Part shown: positions 54,242 to 63,937 of the stretch, one piece after another
Layout of the letters: the number at the start of each line of letters is the position of its first letter
Numbering within the stretch: position 1 is the stretch's first letter
Assembly: GCA_965262875.1 (NCBI GenBank)
Contig: OZ253569.1
Span: 3,720,001 to 3,784,000, forward strand
Direction of reading: 5' to 3'
Length of the DNA stretch: 64,000 nt
DNA from: JBALVT01 sp965262875
Lineage (GTDB): Bacteria; Pseudomonadota; Gammaproteobacteria; Pseudomonadales; Halieaceae
Program-made: the position numbers and the translations under genes
Notes under the pieces: generated by a model
What the model was told of the DNA's origin: nothing
The model's input: the letters and a program-made list of their open reading frames with translations, nothing else
Database searches by the model: none

Positions 54242-55318
54242 ACCAGTACCATTTCTTAAAGAACGCCCGGGCTGGTTTATCGTAGCTGTAAGTCCACAGG
54301 TCAAGCAGCGTCTCTTTGATTGCCCAGGCTCGGGCAACCTTCAACCCCTTTGATTGAAGGCCATAAAAAGTGGCTTCATCTTTTTCACTCCAGTTGTCGG
54401 GATTGCGTAACCAGGTATAGCGAGACCCGACCAGGTCATTGATACCGGCGGCTCTTAATGTTTTATTTTCTTTGCGCCTGACTTGGTCAACCATTTTTGT
54501 AAGATAACTGACGATATGAAACTTGTCGTGAACAATAGCGGCGTTCGGTAAAGTCGCCTCAACTGCCGTCATAAATGGAACCCACATATCCACGGCAACA
54601 GCAGCTACTTCATTACGCTGCTGTTCTGGAAGCGTGGACAGCAATGCGGTTGCCGATTCCATCGTTCTATCTGCCACGACCTCAAGCACTCTGGACGCAT
54701 TCAAATCGTACAGCAGGCTGGCATAGGATTGCCCCTTGCGAAAACTTTTTTCATCGATGCCAAGGTGTTTCACTTCCTCAACAGAGCGTCTGTCCATCCC
54801 TCTTTTCACTGCTCGGGATTGAATATGATGCACCTCATCCCACGACAGACCAAGTAGTTTTGCGGCCTGTGTCTTGTTGCTGGCAGCCGACAGCACATCA
54901 ATAGCGAAACGCTCAAATAAATGCGTAAAGCGTGCCTGCGTATCTGCCCACGGTACTTTCAGGCTTTTGATTCCATGCGCTTTACAATGAATACGCGGAA
55001 CCTGAGCAACTAACTGCGTCTTGAACTGCATCGTATCAAGGTGTCGCCATGTGCGTTGCTCACGATGGTCGTAAACCGAACAAAGGGCATGGCAGACACT
55101 ACACGCGCCTTTCGTTCCCTTTGGCCAATCTATCTGGAGGGTAATTGATTTGTCGGTCAGATCCGGGGTAATAGCCGTGATTTTCCATGGGTCGCTAAGC
55201 CCCAAAAGTTGAGTAAACAACGCGGTATCTTTCATTTGAATATCTCCATAAAAAAAGACTCTTGTACCACATTCCTGACCATTGTTTGGCTTTTACCCAT
55301 AGGAAACTCGGAAGAACC

Positions 55319-55326
55319 TAAAAAAG
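55319..55326. repeat. 8-bp target duplication of ISL3 copy B (right)
   Basis: taaaaaag, matching 50694-50701. The RND reading frame resumes here. Confidence 0.93.
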
Positions 55327-57126
55327 GGATTGCGTGAAATTGCGGGACCTGTGGTCATATCAAGCGCCACCACCATCGCAGCATTTTTGCCACTGCTTTT
55401 AATGACGGGTGACATGGGTGTGTTTCTGTCCTCAATTCCCAAGGTCGTGATCATCGCACTGGTGGCGTCCTTGATCGAGTGCTTTGTCATCCTACCCGTA
55501 CACCTGTATGGCCTCAATCGGGGTTCGCCGCCACCACTTCACGCCCTGTTGAGTCGGGCGGAGAAAATTTGCGCATACTACAGCGGCAGAGCAATGAATT
55601 TCCCCGTAGCTACCGCAGGGCTGCTTGTCGCCCTCGCTGCCAGCGCTCTTGTCCCTCTTGGCCAAATGCCATTTTCTCTGGCCGATGCCACTGAAGTTCG
55701 AGCCTTGCATTTCAACATCGAACTTCCCCATCACAATGACCTCTACAGCACTCGAGCGATACTTATGGACTTGAGGGATTCCGTTGAATCGCCCGGGGTC
55801 TTCACCGATATCGTGGTAAAGAGTGGCTGGCGTCATCAGACCTTTGTCAGCGAGAAGCAACCCTATCTGGGAACCCTGGAGTTGCGGATCGCCGAAGAGT
55901 TTAAAGCTGTGAACAAGGCCGATGAGCTCGCAAGTAGACTGTACGAGCGTTTTGCGGCAAAGCTTCCCGATGGAACTGTAATGGGTTTCAGCCTGGAGGC
56001 GAACAAACCACCATCAGAACCCCCGCTTGTGCTGTATCTGTATGGTGAAAATGACAAGGATCTTGCGACCGCAAATTCAGCATTGTAATTGGGCTTGGGT
56101 CAGCTGCCCAGTTTGAGCGAGATTCGCGACCCTTTACAGCGCGGAGTTCGTGAAGATGTTTTCAAGGTAGACCATTTAGGGGCGGCGCGACACGGATTCA
56201 GTCCGGGGGATGTGGCTATATAATGCAATTGGCCGTAACAGGTCGTGAGATAGGCAAGATGGAAGCCGACGGGGAGTTGGTTCCTGTTTACGTTATTGGG
56301 AAGTCAGAACAACTCCGCCGCGATGAAATTCTCAACCATATTGCGAAGGAAAACGGCGAGAGTGTGCCGCTGGCACAGCTGGGGCATTTTGAGCGTAGGA
56401 GTAGGAGCTCAATGGTGAAGCGCCGTAATGACAGACGGTATTTGGTGATTGAAGGGCAGGCGGATTCAAACCTTGCAGACCCGCAGGAGATAAACAAAAG
56501 TGTGTCCGCACTGCTGGATAAATTGAAGTTGCCCTCCAGTACGACCGTGGTCTTTGGTGGCGATTCTGCCGAGATCGCCGAGTCGTTGAATTCCATGGGG
56601 CGAGCCTCATTGCTGGCATTGGGGCTGTGTTATTTCCTGCTGGTATTACTGTGTAAATCCTATTTGCAGCCCGTTTTTTACTGACCACGGTTCCACTGGC
56701 TATGATTGGCGTATTTTGGGGACATTGGATATTTGGTGGGAAACTGTCGATTCTGGGTGTCGCTGGAATGATTGGCTTAATCGGTATTGTGCTCAATGAT
56801 GCGCTGGTTTGGGTTGATTGTTACAACCGTCAGCGTGAGTCGGGTTTGGATGTGCGCGCGGCTTCAATGGCGACCATTAAGCGTAGGTTTCGGCCGATTG
56901 CGTTGACGACTCTCACAACAGTACTCGCGCTATTACCTTCCGCTGTCAGTGGAGTAGGCGTAGCGACCGACATAGCACGCATTACCATTTACGGTCTCTT
57001 GAGCTCCTCGGTACTACTCCTGATTTTCTTTCCTGTGATTATGTTGGCCTATGATAAAGTGGCTACGGCAACCAGCAAACAGATAATAACTATGGCTAAA
57101 CGAAGATTGACTGGAGCAGTTGGGTC

Positions 57127-58995
57127 GTGGATACACTAACCAACACCTCTCTTTTAGTGCTTCAGCTCGCTGCCGCCGCATTGCACGCTTATATAGCCTA
57201 TTGTTTTTACCCCGACCGCAAAAAATACTGGCAGTACAGATCCTTTGCCAGGGTTATGGCGTTCTGTGCACTCTTCCATCTTTCCGATGCGGTATTCGAA
57301 ATCCTGCAATTGTTGGGAAGGGAAGAGTTGGCCGGTTACGCATATCTCTTTCACGTAGGCATCGAGTATGCGCTTTGTCCGTTTATGGTTTCGAATTTGT
57401 TAGCGGAGTACACCCAACTGCCGCCCTTACCTTCGCGTCTGGCCATCTTTCTGCGAAAAATACTGCTTCGCGCAGATCTGTTGACGAAGATAGTCATTGT
57501 TTACGCGGCTTTTTCCTTTGCAATCGTTACGATTGAAACTCTCAAATTGGTGCCGATCTCTGCGTTGTATCGCTACCCAATGCACGCCAATATCCTGGTG
57601 ATGACATTGGGCCTGTGCTGGTTGGTAGTGGTATCGAGCGGGTTGCGCCCCGCAGAAGATACACATGGTGGAGCTCGCGAACCGGTTATTTGGATACGCG
57701 GTGTCTTAGTGGCAATTACAGTTGCGTCTATAGCGGCGGATAATTTCTTCGACATTTTTTATGAATTGGCCTTCGAAAGTAATCTGGTCCATTTCGTAAC
57801 AGTGCCCTTCGCTTTGACATTCGCCTGGTATCGATATCGTTTCGAGTTGGTTGATGTGATATTAAAACAAGCGGTTAGCCTCTTGGTTGTTGTGATAACA
57901 ATCTCGATAGGTGGCCGGTTTTTGGCTTCAGTAGAAAACGCGATACAACCGCTGTTTGCCTACGTTCTGGCTTTTGTCGCATTGGGGTTGATTAGAGTAT
58001 CGGGAAAAGCTCTGTATGGTCTTTGGTTGCCGCCAAGTGCCGCGCAAGAGGTTTTTCAACGTAGATTTCCGTTGCTATTAGGCCAATGCACGAATGCCGA
58101 ACAGGCGATCTCAACAACTGAAGAGGAATTGGGTAAGTTGTTCCAGTGCGGTGTCTGTATCAACAAGGAAGCCGATTTTGAAGCTGCAAAAGTTATCGAA
58201 ATAGACGAGGCTACGCCGTTGCATATAGAGCTGGATTATATCAGGGGAGTACGACCCTGGTTTTCTGAAGCCCTGACACTGGTGAAAGAAGCCGCCCTGC
58301 AGCTACACAACACCCTCGATGTGTTGGAATGGCGAGCCATCCAGCACCGTACTGAGCTGAACAACCAGGCCTTACAAACCTTGGCGGCCCGAGCCGAGCG
58401 AGATGCGATGCGGGCACAAATTCGTCCCCATTTCTTTTTCAATGTGCTCAGCACCATGCACAGCTATGTGAGAGATGACCCGGAACAAGCGGAGCTTGTG
58501 ATCGAATTGTTGGCGGATTTAATGCGTTCTATCGCACAGACCGCGGATCAGGATACCTATCCCTTATCGAGAGAAATCGATTTAGCGCATACATATCTGA
58601 AGATAGAGAGCGTCAGACACGGTGAACGCCTCGATTTTTCTGTGGATGTCGATCAGTCGTTGCACGATCACCCGATCCCCCCTTTTTCACTCCAACCACT
58701 GGTGGAAAATGCTATTAAATACAGCGTAGACAGCCAACTGCAAAAGGCCGAGATCGCTCTCACCGCAAGGCGCAGCTCCGATAGTTTACAGATAGTTGTT
58801 TCGGACAATGGACCGGGTCCCCAACTGGCGAATCGCAAGGATGGCCTGGGGCTGGCGCTCAACAATATTCGAGATCGGCTGGACAAATTGTATGGTGATT
58901 CGGGGAGTTTGCGTTTGGAGACCGCCAAAGAAGGTGGCGCGCTTGCAACTTTGACGATCCCCTGGCAGTTGAACTCAGATGGTTTTTCTAAGTGA
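57127..58995 (+). CDS. LytS-type sensor histidine kinase
   Basis: This 622-residue protein has an N-terminal integral-membrane region with about eight helices (residues 1-300), a GAF-like or linker part, and a His_kinase/HATPase_c end. The phospho-acceptor is His435 in the LytS-family box QIRPHFFFNVLSTM. The N box is PLVENAIKYSV and the G boxes are DNGPGP and GLGLALNNIRDRL. GTG 57127 overlaps the tail of the RND gene by 13 bp, so its expression may have relied on that gene's transcription. The stop overlaps the start of its partner regulator. The signal sensed is unknown. Confidence 0.9.
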   Translation: MDTLTNTSLLVLQLAAAALHAYIAYCFYPDRKKYWQYRSFARVMAFCALFHLSDAVFEILQLLGREELAGYAYLFHVGIEYALCPFMVSNLLAEYTQLPPLPSRLAIFLRKILLRADLLTKIVIVYAAFSFAIVTIETLKLVPISALYRYPMHANILVMTLGLCWLVVVSSGLRPAEDTHGGAREPVIWIRGVLVAITVASIAADNFFDIFYELAFESNLVHFVTVPFALTFAWYRYRFELVDVILKQAVSLLVVVITISIGGRFLASVENAIQPLFAYVLAFVALGLIRVSGKALYGLWLPPSAAQEVFQRRFPLLLGQCTNAEQAISTTEEELGKLFQCGVCINKEADFEAAKVIEIDEATPLHIELDYIRGVRPWFSEALTLVKEAALQLHNTLDVLEWRAIQHRTELNNQALQTLAARAERDAMRAQIRPHFFFNVLSTMHSYVRDDPEQAELVIELLADLMRSIAQTADQDTYPLSREIDLAHTYLKIESVRHGERLDFSVDVDQSLHDHPIPPFSLQPLVENAIKYSVDSQLQKAEIALTARRSSDSLQIVVSDNGPGPQLANRKDGLGLALNNIRDRLDKLYGDSGSLRLETAKEGGALATLTIPWQLNSDGFSK

Positions 58996-59711
58996 CTATT
59001 TCTGTACTGATAGTGGACGATGAATTCGCAGCCCGCCAACGTATAAAAAAACTGGTGAAGGTCCAGCCCAATTTCGAGTTACTTGGAGAGGCTGGCGATG
59101 GTCCCACTGCGGTTGAGAAAATTGAAGCCCTGTGTCCCGATCTGGTTTTTCTGGATGTTCAAATGCCGGCGATGAACGGTTTCGAGGTGCTTCGACAACT
59201 CTCCGATGAGGATATGCCCGCTGTGGTCTTCGTCACGGCCTTCGAAGTCTCCGCTATCGACTATCTGCTAAAGCCCGTTAGCGCCGAGCGATTTCAACAG
59301 GGTATAAAGCGAATAGACAAGTTGATGGACTCGTCACCCAATGCGCTACAAAACTTATTGGATATGGAGAATCAAGGCTATGTGAAGCAGTTGCCCGTGC
59401 GATTTCTCAAAAGGGTTAAGCTGCTCAATGTGGACGACATCAGTCATATTATTTCCGAGCACCGGCTGGTTAACGTCTACAGCCGTAGCGGAGAGCGTTT
59501 TTGGACCAACGAAACGCTCGATCGCTTACAGGACCGCCTCGATCCTTCACAATTCTGTCGGACCCACCGCAGTAGTATTCTCAATTTGTCTGCTGAATTT
59601 GAACTCGAATACTGGGAGGATGGTCGGCTCAAAGTGCATTTCCCCTCAGGCGACTTTTTGACGGTTGCTCGTGATCCAGCGAAAGAAATACGAAGTCGAT
59701 TAGATTTCTGA
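58992..59711 (+). CDS. LytTR-family response regulator
   Basis: A receiver domain with the phosphorylation site Asp55 (LVFLDVQMPAMNGF), acidic pocket VDDE and the Lys in LLKPV is followed by a LytTR DNA-binding domain (FLKRVKLLNVDDISHI, FCRTHRSSILNL). GTG 58992 overlaps the kinase stop, indicating a coupled two-component pair. LytTR regulators often control extracellular polysaccharide, bacteriocin or virulence genes. Confidence 0.94.
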   Translation: MTISVLIVDDEFAARQRIKKLVKVQPNFELLGEAGDGPTAVEKIEALCPDLVFLDVQMPAMNGFEVLRQLSDEDMPAVVFVTAFEVSAIDYLLKPVSAERFQQGIKRIDKLMDSSPNALQNLLDMENQGYVKQLPVRFLKRVKLLNVDDISHIISEHRLVNVYSRSGERFWTNETLDRLQDRLDPSQFCRTHRSSILNLSAEFELEYWEDGRLKVHFPSGDFLTVARDPAKEIRSRLDF

Positions 59712-59867
59712 AAGTCCCCTATGGGGTTTATCTGAAAGCGCGCTACTGCGATTGGTACCGCCATAGTGCGACTTGTTCTTTGACCGCGGTAAACATAGTG
59801 TTTTTCCAATAGTCTTTTCTCAGTGATCTGGCATTTGCCTTATCACAATACTGGGATGGAGATAGAT

Positions 59868-60203
59868 ATGACTATTCGATCAATGACCGTGATATTTCTC
59901 GCTTTGCAATTCAGTACAGCACTGGTTGAGGCCGCCAAACCGGTCTCAATAGTTTGGCGTGGAGATGGTGTCTCAGATGACGCAATGAAGTTTGAGCGTT
60001 ATGAGGTGCGCTGTACCGGTAGTACCGTTCGTGCAGTGACTCGTTGGGTGGCAGACGATCAATGGTGCGTGGAAGGTAGAGAAGAAAAATACTGTGCAAG
60101 CCGAAAGATCAAAACGATGAAGAAAGCCTGTAAACTCCCTGTTTCTCAACTGGCAAACCCTGCCCTCAACATTGCTTCGGGAGAGCCGGGGAAAAAGCCC
60201 TGA
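59868..60203 (+). CDS. Small secreted Cys-containing protein, unrecognised
   Basis: ATG 59868, with GGATGGAGAT upstream, encodes 111 residues with a clear signal peptide (TVIFLALQFSTALVEA). The mature part has four cysteines (RCTGS, WCVEG, YCASR, KACKLP), enough for two disulfides, and a Lys-rich end. I recognise no family. It lies alone between the LytTR pair and the converging globin gene. Confidence 0.6.
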   Translation: MTIRSMTVIFLALQFSTALVEAAKPVSIVWRGDGVSDDAMKFERYEVRCTGSTVRAVTRWVADDQWCVEGREEKYCASRKIKTMKKACKLPVSQLANPALNIASGEPGKKP

Positions 60204-60212
60204 AAAACCGAT

Positions 60213-60641
60213 CTACCCGGCAGCGATAATATTCGAATCTCCGGCGGCGGCACTTACGTCCTCGCGATTGCGAACAGCATCGGCGATTCGATACATAGGC
60301 ACTTTAAGCATTTCAACCAGCTCATCACTGGCGTTTATCTGCTCAAGTGCCCTATCCATACACAAAAGCCACTGGTCTCGTTCCTGCGGACCGATGTGGT
60401 AGTGCTCGTGCGGAGAGGTCATGCAGATTGTGCCGTACTTCTCGGAGTAGACGGGTGGTCCACCCATCCAGCCTGTAAGGTACTCGGCGAGCTTGATTTT
60501 CATAGGGCCTAGGTCTTCGGCGTGCATGGCGCGCACCCCCCCGGCTTCTGGCAGCGTATCCATAAGGTCGTAAAAGGCATTAGCCAACTCTTGTATGCCA
60601 TCCTCTTTCAGGATTTGGTATGGAGTTTGAGGCTGTGTCAT
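60213..60641 (-). CDS. Group II truncated hemoglobin
   Basis: The 142-residue protein has the family motifs YDLMDTLPEAGGVRAMHAEDL, LAEYLTGWMGGPPVYSEKYG and the proximal-His region SPHEHYHIGPQERDQWLLCM. Truncated hemoglobins of this group bind O2 or NO and are linked to oxidative and nitrosative stress. The C-terminal extension (AAAGDSNIIAAG) is not part of the fold. Confidence 0.9.
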   Translation of the reverse strand: MTQPQTPYQILKEDGIQELANAFYDLMDTLPEAGGVRAMHAEDLGPMKIKLAEYLTGWMGGPPVYSEKYGTICMTSPHEHYHIGPQERDQWLLCMDRALEQINASDELVEMLKVPMYRIADAVRNREDVSAAAGDSNIIAAG

Positions 60642-60717
60642 TTTGTACGTCTCAACTGGTGCGTCTTAGTTATCATCTGACGTAAGTTTATCGCGTTTTT
60701 TCGTTTCTGTACCTAGG

Positions 60718-61743
60718 CTAGAGTAGATTCGTCATGGCAACACCGATTCCTATCCGGTTGGTTACCTGATCGTGATCGATAAGACTCTCTCCATAACCAT
60801 TGAAGTACTGTACATAGCCCTTGAACCGTTTGTTCAAGGGGAAGGCCCAACCTATTTGAATTGAACCTTTGTTGTCACTGCGCAGATTATTGCGCAAGGT
60901 CAATGCGAATTCCTGCTGGTTCCACTTCCACACGCCTGTTAGGTCGCCGTAGCCGTAATAGTCGTACAAGCGGGGATTGTCGTCGTCTTTCGCGCTTTCT
61001 GGGACTCTATACCAGGCCCTTACTGCCAAGGACATTCTGTCTCTTTCAAACACAGCGCCAGCGATGATCCGGTTCCAGCTACGAGAGAGCAATGCTCCAC
61101 GCCCGTTAGACTGGTGATTCAGGGTCAGGTCCAGTTGCGTGTTGGTAAAACCCCAAAACTCCCAATCATTCTCGAAGGTAAGAATTGCTTCGGGCTGATA
61201 GTTGGTTTCTCTGAAGGGGGATGATGCATCTGTGTTGTACAACTGCCACCAATTTCCTTGGGTATACGCTACCCACAAATTCGTACCCTCTCCCAGGATA
61301 TCGGCCCATGCGAGGGCCTTGAAACTGATTTGAAATTTCGCCTCGTAGTCGTCCATTTCAGCCTCGGGATAACTGTCTGTCCAGACTGAGTCATTGATAT
61401 TGGTGTTGTAGGAAACCGGTAGCAAATAATTTCGCAGGTGAGGGGTAATCACCCACGGGTTATCCGCTGAAGCTTGCTCCTGCCGTGTACGCTCTTCAAA
61501 AAGCAATCTGGCCGGAACCAGCGGTTCAGAATCGGCTTCGGGTTGCAGCAGCTGATCTGTGAGCAATGTTTCAACGCTTGGCTCGGGGCGAGCCAGTTTG
61601 TCATAACATTCCAGGCGAAAATTGTCGGCGTCGATTGCGGCGCACTCTTCGAGTGTTGATGCGGCACCTGGTTTGGAGGTCAGTAAAAGGCCCACTAAGC
61701 TTAGATAAACGTAGATGGATTTACTTTGTTTGTGCTCGCTCAC
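60718..61743 (-). CDS. pldA: Outer-membrane phospholipase A (OMPLA)
   Basis: This 341-residue protein begins with a signal peptide (YVYLSLVGLLLTSKPGAA). An N-terminal segment with ECYDKLA is common in marine OMPLA proteins. The catalytic His and Ser lie in LNHQSNGRG and the Asn in RSWNRI, in the family spacing. The sequence alternates as expected for a 12-strand barrel and ends V-T-N-R-I-G-I-G-V-A-M-T-N-L-L. The enzyme hydrolyses phospholipids that reach the outer leaflet. Confidence 0.93.
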   Translation of the reverse strand: MSEHKQSKSIYVYLSLVGLLLTSKPGAASTLEECAAIDADNFRLECYDKLARPEPSVETLLTDQLLQPEADSEPLVPARLLFEERTRQEQASADNPWVITPHLRNYLLPVSYNTNINDSVWTDSYPEAEMDDYEAKFQISFKALAWADILGEGTNLWVAYTQGNWWQLYNTDASSPFRETNYQPEAILTFENDWEFWGFTNTQLDLTLNHQSNGRGALLSRSWNRIIAGAVFERDRMSLAVRAWYRVPESAKDDDNPRLYDYYGYGDLTGVWKWNQQEFALTLRNNLRSDNKGSIQIGWAFPLNKRFKGYVQYFNGYGESLIDHDQVTNRIGIGVAMTNLL

Positions 61744-61984
61744 TCTGCCCGCTCTCTGGATGGTCTCTATGAGGGGCGATCTTAGAGTAACTTGTGTGTT
61801 GGGGCAATGAAGTAGGCAGCTAAGAATGTGGAATAGCTGGCTGATCTTCTGCTAGAATTCTATCGCTGACGTGACGGAGCCCATCTGGTTATTGTGGTTC
61901 CGAAGCATGCAGCGTTATCTCGATTTCGCAGAGAGCAGAACACCCCATTTTAAGCGATAGAAACATCAAAAACAGGACATTACT

Positions 61985-63091
61985 ATGAGTCTTGCCGACA
62001 CAGTATTGGCAGTAAACAATGATTTACCCATTCGCACAGACGCCCCAGTTCACAGTGGTAAGGTGCGTTCCGTTTATTGGCTTACGGAGGCTGATAGCGC
62101 CCGACTAATTGCCAGTCGTGGCTACGATGTAGCCGCTGATGCTCCACTGGCAATTATGGTTATTAGCGACCGCATCTCCGCCTTTGAGTGTATATGGAAG
62201 GCGGAGGGAGGTATGGCTGGCGTACCGGGCAAGGGTGCAGCGCTTAACGCTATCTCCAATCACTGGTTTGAATTGTTTAAGGAGCAGGGACTCGCCGAGA
62301 GTCATATTCTGGAAATACCCCACCCCTTTGTATGGATTGTTCAAAAGGCTGAGCCAGTGATGATCGAGGCCATTGCTAGGTCCTATATAACCGGGTCAAT
62401 GTGGCGATCCTACGCCAAAGGCGAACGCGATTTTTGTGGCATCAAAATCCCCGACGGCCTGGAACGAGATCAGAAACTCGAGCAGTTGCTGATAACCCCC
62501 TCTACCAAGGGCATTATGGAGGGCATAACGGGGGTCCCCGCTGCAGACGATGTCAATATTAGCCGCTCCGATATAGTGAACAATTATCAGGCGTTTAAAT
62601 TTCGCTCCGCCGAGGATATCTCACGCTATGAGACCTTGCTGACAGAGGGCTTCCAGACCATTAGCGATGCATTGGAGAAATTGGATCAAATTTTTGTCGA
62701 CACCAAATTCGAATTTGGCTATGTCACGGATAAATCGGGAGCCGAGAAGCTAATTTACATGGATGAAGTTGGGACACCCGATTCATCCCGAATATGGGAT
62801 GGCCCCTCATACAAAGAAGGTAAAATTGTTGAAAACTCCAAGGAAGGTTTCCGCCAGCTGCTCTTGGCCCACTTTCCAGAACCCGATATCTTGCTCAATA
62901 AGGGACGCATGCCGGAGCGCGAGGCCCTGGCCAGGGATAATGCTTTGCCGGTATCCGTGCTAATGGCCGTATCGGAAACCTATACGGGGATTGCGGAGAA
63001 AATTACCGGTGTGAAGTTGCAGCTTTCAGAGAACCCCAAGGCAGAAATTATCCAGATTTTGCGGGATGAGTTTGATCTTATTCGAGAATAA
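61985..63091 (+). CDS. purC: SAICAR synthase (phosphoribosylaminoimidazole-succinocarboxamide synthase)
   Basis: PurC joins aspartate to CAIR in purine synthesis. The 368-residue form, longer than E. coli PurC, has HSGKVRSVYWL, VISDRISAFE, ARSYITGSMWRSY and LIYMDEVGTPDSSRIW. ATG 61985 follows a short A-rich leader; the 240 bp upstream contain no gene I can support. Confidence 0.94.
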   Translation: MSLADTVLAVNNDLPIRTDAPVHSGKVRSVYWLTEADSARLIASRGYDVAADAPLAIMVISDRISAFECIWKAEGGMAGVPGKGAALNAISNHWFELFKEQGLAESHILEIPHPFVWIVQKAEPVMIEAIARSYITGSMWRSYAKGERDFCGIKIPDGLERDQKLEQLLITPSTKGIMEGITGVPAADDVNISRSDIVNNYQAFKFRSAEDISRYETLLTEGFQTISDALEKLDQIFVDTKFEFGYVTDKSGAEKLIYMDEVGTPDSSRIWDGPSYKEGKIVENSKEGFRQLLLAHFPEPDILLNKGRMPEREALARDNALPVSVLMAVSETYTGIAEKITGVKLQLSENPKAEIIQILRDEFDLIRE

Positions 63092-63295
63092 AGAAGCATT
63101 TTTCATATGAGGTTTTTTTCATGAGGAAGTTAAGAATCGGAACTCGTTGATCGAAATAGTGATCAACCGGGCTTCATAATATTCTTTGTTTATAGGGTAT
63201 TTCCCGGTTTCGTCCTTATGATGGATAATTGTATTAGTGCGGTTTGAGAGTATAGTTTGTGGGACGTCGACCCTAATTACCAAGAGGCATCCGCT

Positions 63296-63937
63296 ATGAA
63301 GACTACTACCCACCTTAGAGCGATGGCTGCCACCCTCGCGATATTTTTTGTATCCGCATGCTCCACAGTGAACACCGCATCACCCGCCGCCCAAGTCGAT
63401 GGCCTGGCCCTGGTAGCCGATACCAAATTCAGCCGAATCAGTATCGAACCTTGTGAGGTAACTTTCAGGAAAAACTGGCTGCGCGATCAAAACACGAATC
63501 GCACAGGCCTCGCCAGTCGTGTTACTGAAAAAGATGTCAATAGAATCAAAGATCACTTGGGCGATTCCTGTAATGATAAGTTTCGAGAGTCGTTTGAACA
63601 AAGCACAGTTTATAAACTGGTAGACAGTTATAGCGATGGAGAGTCTGCGCTTGTTCTACGCCCTTCGATCATCGACCTGGATATTAGCGCTCCGGACGTG
63701 GGCGGTGCCCGATTTACGCGATCCTTTACCAAGTCCGCAGGAGAGATGACTTTGTCCTTGGATATGGTGGATGGCGCCAGCGGCGAAATACTGGCTCGGG
63801 CAGTCGATCGTAGGCGAGATCATGAAAACATCTATTTGGAGCCAACGTCTAGCGTCACTAACCGGGCTGATTTTGATCGTGCCGTCAGACGCTGGGCGAA
63901 GCTGTTGCGCAGCAGCCTAGATAAATCAACGCTGTAG
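63296..63937 (+). CDS. DUF3313-like lipoprotein
   Basis: ATG 63296 begins a 213-residue protein with a lipoprotein signal ending at the lipobox V-S-A-C (Cys about residue 22), so it is probably anchored in a membrane. The body contains VDSYSDGESALVLRPSIIDLDI and MTLSLDMVDGASGEILARAVDRR, a pattern seen in DUF3313 lipoproteins of gammaproteobacteria. Function unknown. The remaining 63 bp to the window end hold nothing clear. Confidence 0.72.
   Translation: MKTTTHLRAMAATLAIFFVSACSTVNTASPAAQVDGLALVADTKFSRISIEPCEVTFRKNWLRDQNTNRTGLASRVTEKDVNRIKDHLGDSCNDKFRESFEQSTVYKLVDSYSDGESALVLRPSIIDLDISAPDVGGARFTRSFTKSAGEMTLSLDMVDGASGEILARAVDRRRDHENIYLEPTSSVTNRADFDRAVRRWAKLLRSSLDKSTL

Larger units (their letters stand above)
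50706..55235 (-). pseudogene. ISL3 transposase split by IS21
   Basis: The N-terminal two thirds, from ATG 55235 to the IS21 duplication at 54237-54241, and the C-terminal part, 50706-50944, are in the same frame once the IS21 is removed. The Glu of the DDE site (ATAEGFNSK) lies in the detached piece, so the truncated product cannot be catalytic. Small differences from copy A include MESAT for AESAT and FFKKWYW for LFKKGYW. Confidence 0.93.
50702..55318 (-). mobile_element. ISL3-family insertion sequence, copy B, carrying a nested IS21
   Basis: The ends are the same as in copy A, in the opposite orientation, and are flanked by matching 8-bp duplications. Subtracting the inner IS21 and its 5-bp duplication (3297 bp) leaves exactly 1320 bp, the length of copy A. 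The transposase gene is split by the inner element after about residue 330, so copy B cannot make transposase but keeps both ends and could be moved by copy A's enzyme. Confidence 0.95.
49433..57139 (+). pseudogene. RND multidrug efflux permease, interrupted and decayed
   Basis: The first segment, from GTG 49433, encodes the N-terminal third of an RND transporter (GQLGKEELPEPTNEMDG, TPTEIDRQIARPI, then the first helices and GMVVDDTIVVLEAIVRQRE). An ISL3 element with an inner IS21 lies at 50702-55318. Removing them and one 8-bp duplication restores A-I-K-K-G-L-R-E-I-A-G-P. Further on are an in-frame TAA at 56086-56088, another TAA and frame change near 56221, and loss of one T in a T run near 56675 that shifts the frame before V-P-L-A-M-I-G-V-F-W-G. 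The end (GVGVATDIARITIYGLLSS) is intact and overlaps the kinase start. Confidence 0.92.

Noticed and set aside
855..55318. Composite transposon bounded by the two ISL3 copies
   Set aside because: The enclosed DNA is essential chromosomal backbone in normal order, and copy B has its own matching 8-bp duplications, so it is a single-element insertion.
63092..63295. Terminator or regulatory RNA after purC
   Set aside because: T runs are present but no convincing stem precedes them; nothing else could be supported in this gap.
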